Assembly (NCBI GenBank): GCA_028280445.1
Contig: JANQLU010000008.1
Span: 186,001 to 250,000, forward strand
Reading direction: 5' to 3'
DNA: 64,000 nucleotides
Source: Pirellulaceae bacterium
Lineage (GTDB): Bacteria > Planctomycetota > Planctomycetia > Pirellulales > Pirellulaceae
In this document: in pieces, positions 54,603-62,540 of the stretch
Numbering within the stretch: the first letter of the stretch is position 1
How the letters are laid out: each line of letters opens with the position of its first letter
The notes under the pieces: model-generated
What the model saw: only the letters and a program-made list of their open reading frames with translations
The model's database searches: none
Told to the model about the DNA's origin: nothing
Program-made: the position numbers and the translations under genes

Positions 54603-54872
54603 TTTGAAACTCTTTCCAAATTGGAAAATGATGGTGAATAACAAATCCGAGCCAAGAATCGCGGAAATTCCCGTACAATTCCTATACTCGAAACACACTG
54701 TAGTTTTATCGGTCGATTCACATCATATTGACCATTGGCGTTGGCTAAACATGCAGGTTTGCGCAGCCCGCAAACTTTATTACAGCAGTTTGGGATTATG
54801 TGTGCAGATTCAATCACAAGTGCGACGCGTCAGAGAAATTCCATGGACTACTGCAACGGAGCCTTGTCGCGT

Positions 54873-54984
54873 GGGTACCACTGGCTCCGCCAGTGATGTG
54901 ATTGGATTGTGGTTGTTAAGTATTTCAAATGAACAAAAAAACCGTGAGTTAATGTGCAAATCACTGGCGAAGCCAGTGGCACCC
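54873..54984 (-). repeat. REPIN-like element, copy 4 (reverse orientation)
   Basis: Ends GGGTACCACTGGCTCCGCC (54873-54891, then AGTG) and TCACTGGCGAAGCCAGTGGC (54961-54980, then ACCC). Reversed, the spacer matches the copy at 30465-30572 with small indels (ATTTGCACATT, GTTTTTTTGTTCA, TTGAA, CACATCACTGGCG). Confidence 0.8.
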
Positions 54985-55044
54985 GCCGCGATTCGAACCG
55001 GCGGCCAAAGCCTTGCTGCTCACAAGGTCATGTTCGGGAGGGAA

Positions 55045-55093
55045 CCACTCGCTCGCGCTTCGTGCTTGTATCAGCATTCCATGAGATTTCCTC
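55045..55093 (+). repeat. Half copy of the 27-bp-arm inverted-repeat element
   Basis: CCACTCGCTCGCGCTTCGTG then CTTGTA at 55045-55070 equals the right arm at 39185-39210, followed by CATTCCATGAGATTTCC (55075-55091), close to the outer arm at 39225-39238. The left arm is missing. Confidence 0.7.
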
Positions 55094-55123
55094 GTCAGCG
55101 AAAAGCCACAACCACACAGACTT

Positions 55124-55155
55124 GTCCCTCACTTACGTTTCGGGTTGTGATTTTC
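55124..55155 (+). repeat. 33-bp dispersed repeat, copy 3
   Basis: GTCCCTCACTTACGTTTCGG followed by GTTGTGATTTTC. Same as copies at 28208 and 30599 apart from a few bases. Confidence 0.7.
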
Positions 55156-55225
55156 CTCGCCAACACTTGTTCACCCAATGCAGATCATGGAATAAGTGAG
55201 ATTAACGATTGGGCATTTAATTAAA

Positions 55226-55645
55226 CTAGCCAATCAAAACGAGATGGACGTCTTCTAACCGCCCTTGGTCGGTGTGGCTTATGACGCTGATGTTAAGCAC
55301 GTTTTTTGAAAAATCTGTTCGCAAATGTTGACCAGCGGCGAACTCAAAATTGTTTGCAGCCCGTTCGGCCACCAAGGCACCGTTCAACGAAATTTGCATG
55401 TCTTCGAGATCGGATACGATTTTGATTACGATTTGTTGCGACGCCGTGAGACCGGTTGGCGTCGAAAACCGTCTTTCCAATTCAAATCGAACGGTCTCAT
55501 CTGATGCGCAATCGCGAATTTCTGATAGAGCCAACGGCAGCTTTGCCGTTGTCGTCGAAATGGGAGTTTCTGGATCTGACAAAGAAAAAACTTTGCATGA
55601 CCAAGGGCCGCGCAGTTTGATAACGTGCGTATCTTGATTGCCCAA
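55226..55645 (-). CDS. Small beta-rich protein of unknown function, downstream of a pseudopilin-like gene
   Basis: The 139-residue product is read from a TTG (55645) with GAG 9-10 nt upstream. It has alternating beta strands (VRFELERRFSTPTGLTASQQ, IVIKIVSDLEDMQISLNG, NVLNISVISHTDQG) that look like a jelly-roll sandwich of the kind seen in sugar-binding domains, but I do not recognise a family. No signal peptide. The frame stays open upstream past 55700 without a normal start codon, so the N-terminus is uncertain. It lies 52 bases after the pseudopilin-like gene and is probably co-transcribed with it. Confidence 0.5.
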   Translation of the reverse strand: MGNQDTHVIKLRGPWSCKVFSLSDPETPISTTTAKLPLALSEIRDCASDETVRFELERRFSTPTGLTASQQIVIKIVSDLEDMQISLNGALVAERAANNFEFAAGQHLRTDFSKNVLNISVISHTDQGRLEDVHLVLIG

Positions 55646-55697
55646 AATTTCACGCTCGGTTGATGGTTTTGTTAGCAGCGCCGGTTTTGTTTGCGAA

Positions 55698-57092
55698 CTA
55701 TTCGGGTACGAAACTAGATTCGATGTTGATTTGTTGAATCTGCCCTGTTTTTTTCTCGATCATTCTGAAATTCACTTGAATCCCACGGATCGGGTAAGGG
55801 TAGGGCGGTAGCGTTTCGCGTTCCAGATGATCATCAACCAAACCGTTCGGGGTTGTCGTAGGAAGACCCGGAGTTGGAGAATCCAGCCAATCGGTTCCTT
55901 CGTCAACCTGACCGCTACCTCCGTCATCCTGATCTCGACCGTCGCTTTCATATCCGGGCCACCACGAACACCAGGTTCGAGAAACTCCAGCGGTGACTCC
56001 TGGCCAGGCAACGGACCCATTCAAAGTCGGAGTGCTGGGATTGTGGGCGAACCAGACATTGGTTGTCCCGGCTCCTAGAAAACCGAGGTCAACGTAGGCG
56101 CCATCCGGGCTGCCTCCTGCGGCAACGTAATTGGGATCACCCGGAATTTGTGTTTGATTTCCGACGGTTTGGACATTGGCATTGGGAGAATACACTCGCA
56201 CATCGAACGCCGCGACGTTGGGCAAGACTAAATCTTGGCCCACGGTAGTTGGCAATACGGTGGGATCGATGTTGGGTGAAAGTGGTGTTTGAAAGATGGA
56301 ATCATCCAACTGCAAAAATCTGAGTTGATTTCTGGTCAGTTCGTAGGGGAATGTCAAACTTGCGCCAAATCGATTTTCACGCTGCGCCAGATCAGCCAAT
56401 GAATTAGCGACCAAGCGGTCGGGTAATCCATCAGCATTGGTATCAACCCATCGTGCCGAAATGTCGTTGAACGCGAAAAAGCGTCTCACCTGGTCAATGT
56501 TTGCTGCTGGAAAACCGGATAAATCGAGATCGGGACGGATCAATAACGCCCGCCGATGAACATTGAGTTGATCGTCGTGATTGAGTTGGCCGTTGGGCGC
56601 GATGCGATCGATAAACCAACTCCACCAAACGACTTCTGCCAATTCAGACTCAATGACTTGTTGTGCATTAGAATAACGTGTTCCGCCAAAGCTGCGGAAT
56701 CGGCCGCGGAACGGACGATTTTTGCTTCGCAATGTTGCGGCGATAATGTCATCAAAATCGCCCAGGTGAGTTGCATTGGGATCTTTGTTGTAAGTGTTAT
56801 TATCTGTGGCCGTACCTTCGACGATGGTGAAATAGCCCGGTGGCTGCGTATCGGCTGTCCAGGTTTTGGGTGAAACGGTGACCATGGAAAGGTCTTGGCG
56901 TAACAACTCACCCACGGATCTGCCTTGACTGGCCATTTCGATAATGGCCCGACCTTTGGCAATTTCGGCGCTCATTTGTTGGAAAAATTGAACCATGATC
57001 AACAATACCGTTGTCGTGATGGCAATGCCGATCATAACTTCGACTAACGAAATACCGCGGCGCAATTGGGGAGCAATGTAGTGGCGTGTCAT
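55698..57092 (-). CDS. Type IV pilin-like/GspJ-type prepilin protein
   Basis: The 464-residue product starts MTRHYIAPQLRRG then ISLVEVMIGIAITTTVLLIM: a short basic leader, cleavage after Gly, Glu at position +5 and a hydrophobic helix, the class III prepilin signal. The rest (~420 residues) is soluble and much larger than a standard pseudopilin, like the GspJ/PilW group. CAGGAG lies 10 nt before ATG 57092, so the earlier ATG at 57161 is less likely. Prepilin peptidase and assembly ATPase genes are not in the window. Confidence 0.82.
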   Translation of the reverse strand: MTRHYIAPQLRRGISLVEVMIGIAITTTVLLIMVQFFQQMSAEIAKGRAIIEMASQGRSVGELLRQDLSMVTVSPKTWTADTQPPGYFTIVEGTATDNNTYNKDPNATHLGDFDDIIAATLRSKNRPFRGRFRSFGGTRYSNAQQVIESELAEVVWWSWFIDRIAPNGQLNHDDQLNVHRRALLIRPDLDLSGFPAANIDQVRRFFAFNDISARWVDTNADGLPDRLVANSLADLAQRENRFGASLTFPYELTRNQLRFLQLDDSIFQTPLSPNIDPTVLPTTVGQDLVLPNVAAFDVRVYSPNANVQTVGNQTQIPGDPNYVAAGGSPDGAYVDLGFLGAGTTNVWFAHNPSTPTLNGSVAWPGVTAGVSRTWCSWWPGYESDGRDQDDGGSGQVDEGTDWLDSPTPGLPTTTPNGLVDDHLERETLPPYPYPIRGIQVNFRMIEKKTGQIQQINIESSFVPE

Positions 57093-57609
57093 GACGGTTG
57101 AACTCCTGGACTGCATGAACTGGAAGGAATCCAAGGAATTGGGAATATCCAGTATTCGCATGAGTAACGGAAAAGCTAAAGGTGGGAAGAGGTTGAGTAT
57201 TTCACCATATTTTATCGCTTGGACAGACCTTGTACACGCAGAAAAACAGAGGAAATGGTGAAAAACAACGGTGTTTACGTCGTTTTTTGATCATTTTGGG
57301 TGTTTTTTTGCAGGTTTGTGGGGCGACGTCGAGCAAACATGAATTTTTTTATAAATAAAACTTTCGTTGCCAAGATTCTTTACGCTGCGCCGAAATCTAA
57401 TTCTATTAGTAGGTTAGTACTGTTTGTGACAGCTAACTTGCTGGGTTTTTGCCTTGGTCGGAAACCACTTCTACAACAAAGCTGTGCCTCGCCGCAAAAT
57501 TGTTTGAATTTCGGGAAACCGTTTCACAAGACAACGCGTATTCATCACACTGAAGATTCGTGCGGACGAAAATCCGTGTTGAACAAAACAGGGAATCAGA
57601 GGAAGTAGC
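57093..57609. other. Intergenic gap between divergent genes, nothing recognised
   Basis: These 517 bases separate the pseudopilin-like and TPR genes and should contain both promoters. AT-rich stretches occur at 57300-57370, but no palindrome, repeat or supportable gene was seen. Confidence 0.4.
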
Positions 57610-60600
57610 ATGTCAGATTTATTTGACAAACGGCAGATTCACAACGCTGCAGACTTTTTTGCCAAAACGTTTTTCATTTTGTCGGCCATCGTTTTGCTGT
57701 CGCCAAATTTGTCGGCCCAAAAAAAGGACGATCCAAAACAGGCGATCGCACTCCGAGCTCAAGCCGAAGAAGGGCAGAATCAGAAAGACTTTAAATTTGC
57801 CGCCAAAACTTGGGAAAAACTTCTGATCGAATTTCCCAACTGTTCATTTGTTGATGACGCTCGCTACCAATGCGGTGTTTGCTATTTCAACCTCGGTGAC
57901 TACAAAAATTCTGCCAAGAAATTCGAGGAAACGATTAAATCAGTTGCCGACAAAAAAGACTATCTCTACACCGAGCCTTGCTATTTGTATCTCGGGTTTA
58001 GCCAATTTCAGATTGGTGAAAATGAAAAAGATCCAGCGAAGTCCAAGCCTCAAATCAAAACAGCGATTTCAACGTTTGATGAGATGCTCAAAAAATTTCC
58101 AACTGGCAAATACGCCGATCAAGGGTTGTTGTTCCGCGGCGAAGCGCACGAAGTTCTGAAAAACTACCCGCGTGCCGCCAGCAATTATCAGCAAATCATC
58201 GATAATTTTGAGTCCAGCATGTTTTTCCTGGAGTCGCATTACAAACTTGGGTACGTGCTGAGCCGGATGAAGAAATCGGTCGAAGCAGAAAAAATGCTGA
58301 CCGAATATGTCACTAAAGCGACAGCGCAAAACGAAAAAGCCAAAACGGACTCCAAAGTCCAAAAAATTGACGAAAACAAGATCAAAAATGCCCGATTCGA
58401 TATCGCTGAATCGACACGTGTCCGCGGCGAATCCGCTTTGAATGCCAAACGAGTAAACCAGGCCAACAAATTGTTTGGCGAAGCTCAAAAGATGTTTGCA
58501 TCACTGGCCACCGACGAAGATTTTCGGCGCTGGGATGTTGCTGCCTATCAATCGGCGCTTTGCCTGCGGCAACAAAAGAAATTTCCTGCCGCTGCCGCCG
58601 CGTTTGAAAAATTAGCCAACAGTGCCAAAACCGCTTATGCCGCTGACGCCGGTATCCAGGCTGGCAGGTGTTATTTTGACGCCAACGATTTGAAAAATGC
58701 TGACAAATGGTTTGACAAAATGCGAAAAGACGGCGGTCGTTACGCGCTCGAAGCCGCCCACTTTCAAACCCAGATTTTGTTAAAGCAAAATAAAAACGAG
58801 GCTGCGGCGTCATTGGCCAAAGCTGCGATGCAATTTGGCAGCAAGGACAAACCGTTTTACGCGCAACTCCAAATGGATTACGCCGACGCACTCTATCAAC
58901 AACGCGAAAAACGGGGTGAGTCCGTCGACGTTTATCTGGATATCGTCAAATCTTTTCCTAAATCAGAATTGGCTCCGCAAGCTGCCTACTACGCTGCATT
59001 CGCCGCACAGGAAAATGCTGAATTTGATCGCGCGATCAAATTGGTCGATCAATTCCTGGAAGACTTTCCTCGTAACATTTATCAACCGGATGCTTTACAA
59101 GTCAAGGCGGACAGCCTGGTGCAGCTCCGAAAATATAAAGACGCGATTACCGTGTTTGATTCGATTATCAAAGATTTTGCTTCGCACGAAAACGCAGGAA
59201 CCTGGCAAGTCCGTCGCGCAGCCTGCCAATATTTCGATGGCAACACGGATGCGATCGAAACCGATTTGGCGAGCCGCATCGATTCCATTAAACCCAAAGC
59301 TGCAAAAGCACTCGGCTACTATTGGATCGGCGTCTGTCGATTTGACAACAAGAAATGGGAACTGGCAGCCGAAGCGGTCAAGAAAAGTCTGAATATTGAT
59401 ACCAACCATCGCCGGGCTGCCGAAGCGACTTTGCTTTTGGCCCGCTCGCAATTCTTGCAAAACGAAATCGCCGACGCGATCAAGACAGCGAAGGCTGGAG
59501 CAAAAAAATTCGCCAAAACCAATATGGCGGAGCGTTTTAGTTACCGCCTCGGTGAGTTTGAGTATGAAAACAAAAACTATTCTGCTGCTGCCGATCACTA
59601 TCTCGACGTGATCAAAAACAGCAAAAACAAACAGCTTGTTCCTAACGCTTATTATTCGCTGGCCTGGAGTCAACTCAAACTGAAACAAAACGAATCCGCG
59701 ATCGATTCGTTTACCCAATTGATCAAACGCTACAGAAATCATGACTTGGTCGACGACGCAAAACTGGGCCGTGGCATGACCTACCGACAGGCGAACAAGC
59801 ATCAGGCAGCGATCGATGATCTGTCTGATTTCGTCAAAACGTCAAAGGATGCGAACAAAAAATTTAATGCCCGGTACGAAATTGCCCTTTCGCAAATTGC
59901 GATGAAATCGCTTGAGCCGGCCATTAAAAACCTCCGTCAATTGCTCGACGAAGATTCCAAATCGAAACTGGCAGATCGGATTTGTTACGAACTTGCCTGG
60001 GCGTATCGTGACAACAAAAAACTGGACGATGCGATCAAGTATTTTGAAAAACTGAGCAAGGACTATCAGAATAGCCCCTTTGCTGCCGAAGCATTCTTCC
60101 ATCTCGGCCAAGCCGACTACGATGACAAAGACTACGAGTCGGCAATCGAAAATTATTCGCAATGCGTTGCGAAAACAAAAAACAAAACCCACGCTGAAAA
60201 AGCGGCTTACAAACTGGCCTGGTCTCAATTCCAACAGAAAAAATACAAAACTGCAAAATCCAGTTTTGAAAAACAATTGGCGGATCATCCGCGAGGCGAA
60301 TTAGCTGCTGACGGGTACTTTATGGTTGCCGAATGTTTGTTCCGTCAGAAAAAACATTCCGAAGCGGTCACCGCTTACAAAGTTGCAATGCCAAAAGTCA
60401 TCAATGGCAATGTTGCCGAGCAAGTTAAATTGCAAACCTTGTTGCACGGAGCTCAATCGGCCAACAAAGCTGGTAAGTTTTCCGAGGCGATTACGTTTGC
60501 CGAGCAGATCACCAAGCAAAACAAAGATGACGCTTACAACTACGAAGCGAATCTGGAATTGGGAATTGCACTCAAAGGTCAGAAAGAATTTGATACCGCA

Positions 60601-60966
60601 CTGGAGGCATTGGAGAGAGCAACCACGCCCATTAATGAAACCGGAGCCCGAGCGTATTTTATGATTGGTGAAATTCGCTTTGAAGAAAGGAAATTCGACG
60701 AAGCGATTACGGCGTTCAAAAAAGTGATCTATGGATACGGTGGAACACGTTCGGCCGACAGTATTAAACCTTGGCAGGCATTGTCAGCTTACGAAGCTGG
60801 CCGCTGTCTGATGGTTCAGATCGCCACGGCGAAGAATGCTGGCGCCAAAAAAGATTTGATCGCAGAAGCAAAAAAAATGTTTCAAAATATTGTTACCAAC
60901 TACACATCGGAAAAACGTGTTGTTGACGACGCAAAAAAACAGCTGGAAACGCTCAATCGCATGTAA
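57610..60966 (+). CDS. Large exported TPR-repeat protein
   Basis: The 1118-residue protein has a signal-like hydrophobic segment at ~20-37 (FFILSAIVLLSPNLSAQ), then TPR/Sel1-like helical pairs to the end, many with the Y-x-x-G/A and P-x-x-x-x-A-x-x pattern (FKFAAKTWEKLLIEFPN, DYKNSAKKFEETIK, KYKDAITVFDSIIKDF, DDAIKYFEKLSKDYQNSPFA, DYESAIENYSQCVAK). This matches the YbgF/BamD-type periplasmic TPR pattern. GAGGAA lies 5 nt before the ATG. It is followed by TolQ/ExbB- and TolR/ExbD-like genes, so it is probably the periplasmic TPR partner of that motor. Confidence 0.85.
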   Translation: MSDLFDKRQIHNAADFFAKTFFILSAIVLLSPNLSAQKKDDPKQAIALRAQAEEGQNQKDFKFAAKTWEKLLIEFPNCSFVDDARYQCGVCYFNLGDYKNSAKKFEETIKSVADKKDYLYTEPCYLYLGFSQFQIGENEKDPAKSKPQIKTAISTFDEMLKKFPTGKYADQGLLFRGEAHEVLKNYPRAASNYQQIIDNFESSMFFLESHYKLGYVLSRMKKSVEAEKMLTEYVTKATAQNEKAKTDSKVQKIDENKIKNARFDIAESTRVRGESALNAKRVNQANKLFGEAQKMFASLATDEDFRRWDVAAYQSALCLRQQKKFPAAAAAFEKLANSAKTAYAADAGIQAGRCYFDANDLKNADKWFDKMRKDGGRYALEAAHFQTQILLKQNKNEAAASLAKAAMQFGSKDKPFYAQLQMDYADALYQQREKRGESVDVYLDIVKSFPKSELAPQAAYYAAFAAQENAEFDRAIKLVDQFLEDFPRNIYQPDALQVKADSLVQLRKYKDAITVFDSIIKDFASHENAGTWQVRRAACQYFDGNTDAIETDLASRIDSIKPKAAKALGYYWIGVCRFDNKKWELAAEAVKKSLNIDTNHRRAAEATLLLARSQFLQNEIADAIKTAKAGAKKFAKTNMAERFSYRLGEFEYENKNYSAAADHYLDVIKNSKNKQLVPNAYYSLAWSQLKLKQNESAIDSFTQLIKRYRNHDLVDDAKLGRGMTYRQANKHQAAIDDLSDFVKTSKDANKKFNARYEIALSQIAMKSLEPAIKNLRQLLDEDSKSKLADRICYELAWAYRDNKKLDDAIKYFEKLSKDYQNSPFAAEAFFHLGQADYDDKDYESAIENYSQCVAKTKNKTHAEKAAYKLAWSQFQQKKYKTAKSSFEKQLADHPRGELAADGYFMVAECLFRQKKHSEAVTAYKVAMPKVINGNVAEQVKLQTLLHGAQSANKAGKFSEAITFAEQITKQNKDDAYNYEANLELGIALKGQKEFDTALEALERATTPINETGARAYFMIGEIRFEERKFDEAITAFKKVIYGYGGTRSADSIKPWQALSAYEAGRCLMVQIATAKNAGAKKDLIAEAKKMFQNIVTNYTSEKRVVDDAKKQLETLNRM

Positions 60967-61095
60967 TTGACGTTGATGTATTCCGTAAATTTGATTCGCA
61001 AAAATGGAATAAACGAAACCATCCGACTGAAAAACAGTTTACAATTGAATTGCCGACCTCGCCCGGCAATCGAACATAATCCGGAGAGAGTATCG

Positions 61096-62013
61096 ATGAT
61101 GAGCCGTGGACGAGTTAGCATCAATCTTGCGCGAGTGGTTACCGCATTTGTCGTAGTTTGCCTGATGAGCATTTTGATCGTCGGGCCCGCTGCCGCACAA
61201 ACCGACAATCAATCAGGTCCCAGTACCGAAAAGATTGACTCCAGCTCACCCTCTCAACCCGACGCTGCCAAAAAAAATCCCAAAGCCAAAAGCATCAGTT
61301 TCTTTTCTCTGATTCTGCGGGGCGGTTGGTTTATGATCCCGTTGGGATTTTTGTCGTTGGTGGTGGTGACGTTGACCATCGAACGTTTTATTTCTCTACG
61401 CAAAGAAAAAATAATGCCGACCGAGTTGGTCACGCATCTCGGCAATCTCGGTAGAACCCAAGGTGGATTCGACCCGCGCTCGGCTTATCGCATTACTCAA
61501 CAATATCCTTCGAGCGCATCGACGATCATCAAATCGTTGTTGCTCAAGGTCGGGCGACCACAATCGGAAATCGAAACTGCGGTCAGCGATACGAGCCAGC
61601 GCGAGACCGACCGGCTCAACGCACCGGTTTCGTGGCTATCAGTGATCGCGACCGTGGCACCGCTGATCGGATTGTTAGGAACCGTTTGGGGGATTACCCA
61701 GGCCTTTTTCAACCTGGCTAATACACCCGCCGGTGTCGAAGTGAACAAAGCCATGACACTGGCCGACGGAATTTACACGGCTTTGGTGACCACGTTGTGC
61801 GGATTGATGATTGCGATTCCTGCCGCCATCCTGGCCCATTTGTTCGAAAGCCGCATCGTCAAAGCCGTCAACCAAATCAATGAAATGGTGACGACGCTGA
61901 TGCCACAAGTTGAAAAATACGAAGGCCGCCTGCGATTTAGTGATGCAGCGGAATCCGAACCGTCGTCGGGCACGACACGAAAACGTCAAACCGAATCATC
62001 GACAACCAGCTAA
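61096..62013 (+). CDS. MotA/TolQ/ExbB proton-channel protein
   Basis: The 305-residue product begins at ATG 61096 after GGAGAGAG; an upstream TTG would add a non-conserved leader. A signal peptide (VVTAFVVVCLMSILIVGPAAAQ) and a polar ~45-residue linker precede the first channel helix (GWFMIPLGFLSLVVVTLTIERF). A cytoplasmic loop and two further helices follow (VIATVAPLIGLLGTVWGITQAFF; GIYTALVTTLCGLMIAIPAAILAHLF), the conserved TolQ/ExbB core. With the ExbD-like gene it makes a proton-driven motor. Confidence 0.92.
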   Translation: MMSRGRVSINLARVVTAFVVVCLMSILIVGPAAAQTDNQSGPSTEKIDSSSPSQPDAAKKNPKAKSISFFSLILRGGWFMIPLGFLSLVVVTLTIERFISLRKEKIMPTELVTHLGNLGRTQGGFDPRSAYRITQQYPSSASTIIKSLLLKVGRPQSEIETAVSDTSQRETDRLNAPVSWLSVIATVAPLIGLLGTVWGITQAFFNLANTPAGVEVNKAMTLADGIYTALVTTLCGLMIAIPAAILAHLFESRIVKAVNQINEMVTTLMPQVEKYEGRLRFSDAAESEPSSGTTRKRQTESSTTS

Positions 62014-62092
62014 ATGAATACAAAAACGGGTGGTCCGGTTTTCCACACACTGACTAATTCGCCAATGAAAAAACAACTTAGGTAAATCGAGC

Positions 62093-62506
62093 ATGGCAGT
62101 TACAATTCGCAGATCGAAAATTACAGGTTCACTGAGCCTGACTCCACTGATCGATGTGATTTTTCTCCTATTGATCTTTTTTATTGTGGCGACCAATTTT
62201 TCGGAAAAAGAGTCCGAAATCGATATTGAATTGCCGTCGGCCAGCCAAGCCATGCCACTGACCAGCCAACCGGCTGAATTTGTCATCAATATCAATGACA
62301 AAGGACAATATTTTGTCGATGGCGCGTTTCGACAGCCCGAAGAAATCGAACGCGTTTTACAATCCAAAGCGGCCAACAATCCGCTGACACAAACCGTCGT
62401 TATTCGCGCCGACCGGCGAGTGGACTGGGAATACGTTTCAACAGCATTTGATCTATGCAAGAAAGCGGGGATCTACGAATATTCAGCAGTCATGGAAGGC
62501 GAGTGA
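62093..62506 (+). CDS. TolR/ExbD-type motor protein
   Basis: The 137-residue protein has one membrane helix with the family's key Asp: LTPLIDVIFLLLIFFIVATNF (Asp at ~residue 20), preceded by basic residues and followed by a periplasmic domain ending in RADRRVDWEYVSTAFDLCKKAG. It pairs with the TolQ/ExbB-like protein 79 bases upstream. Confidence 0.95.
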   Translation: MAVTIRRSKITGSLSLTPLIDVIFLLLIFFIVATNFSEKESEIDIELPSASQAMPLTSQPAEFVININDKGQYFVDGAFRQPEEIERVLQSKAANNPLTQTVVIRADRRVDWEYVSTAFDLCKKAGIYEYSAVMEGE

Positions 62507-62540
62507 GAACCAAAATACAGAACCCAATGAAGGCTAGACA

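Larger units (their letters stand above)
54603..55225. other. Repeat-rich intergenic gap
   Basis: I see no supportable gene here. The gap contains a REPIN-like element (54873-54984), a half copy of the 27-bp-arm element (55045-55093) and a 33-bp dispersed repeat (55124-55155). The Wzz-like promoter must lie at its left end, reading leftwards. Confidence 0.65.

Noticed and set aside
54547-55224. A 225-residue open frame on the plus strand
   Set aside because: It starts inside the Wzz-like gene on the other strand and runs through a REPIN-like element and two other repeats. It has no ribosome site and no protein pattern.
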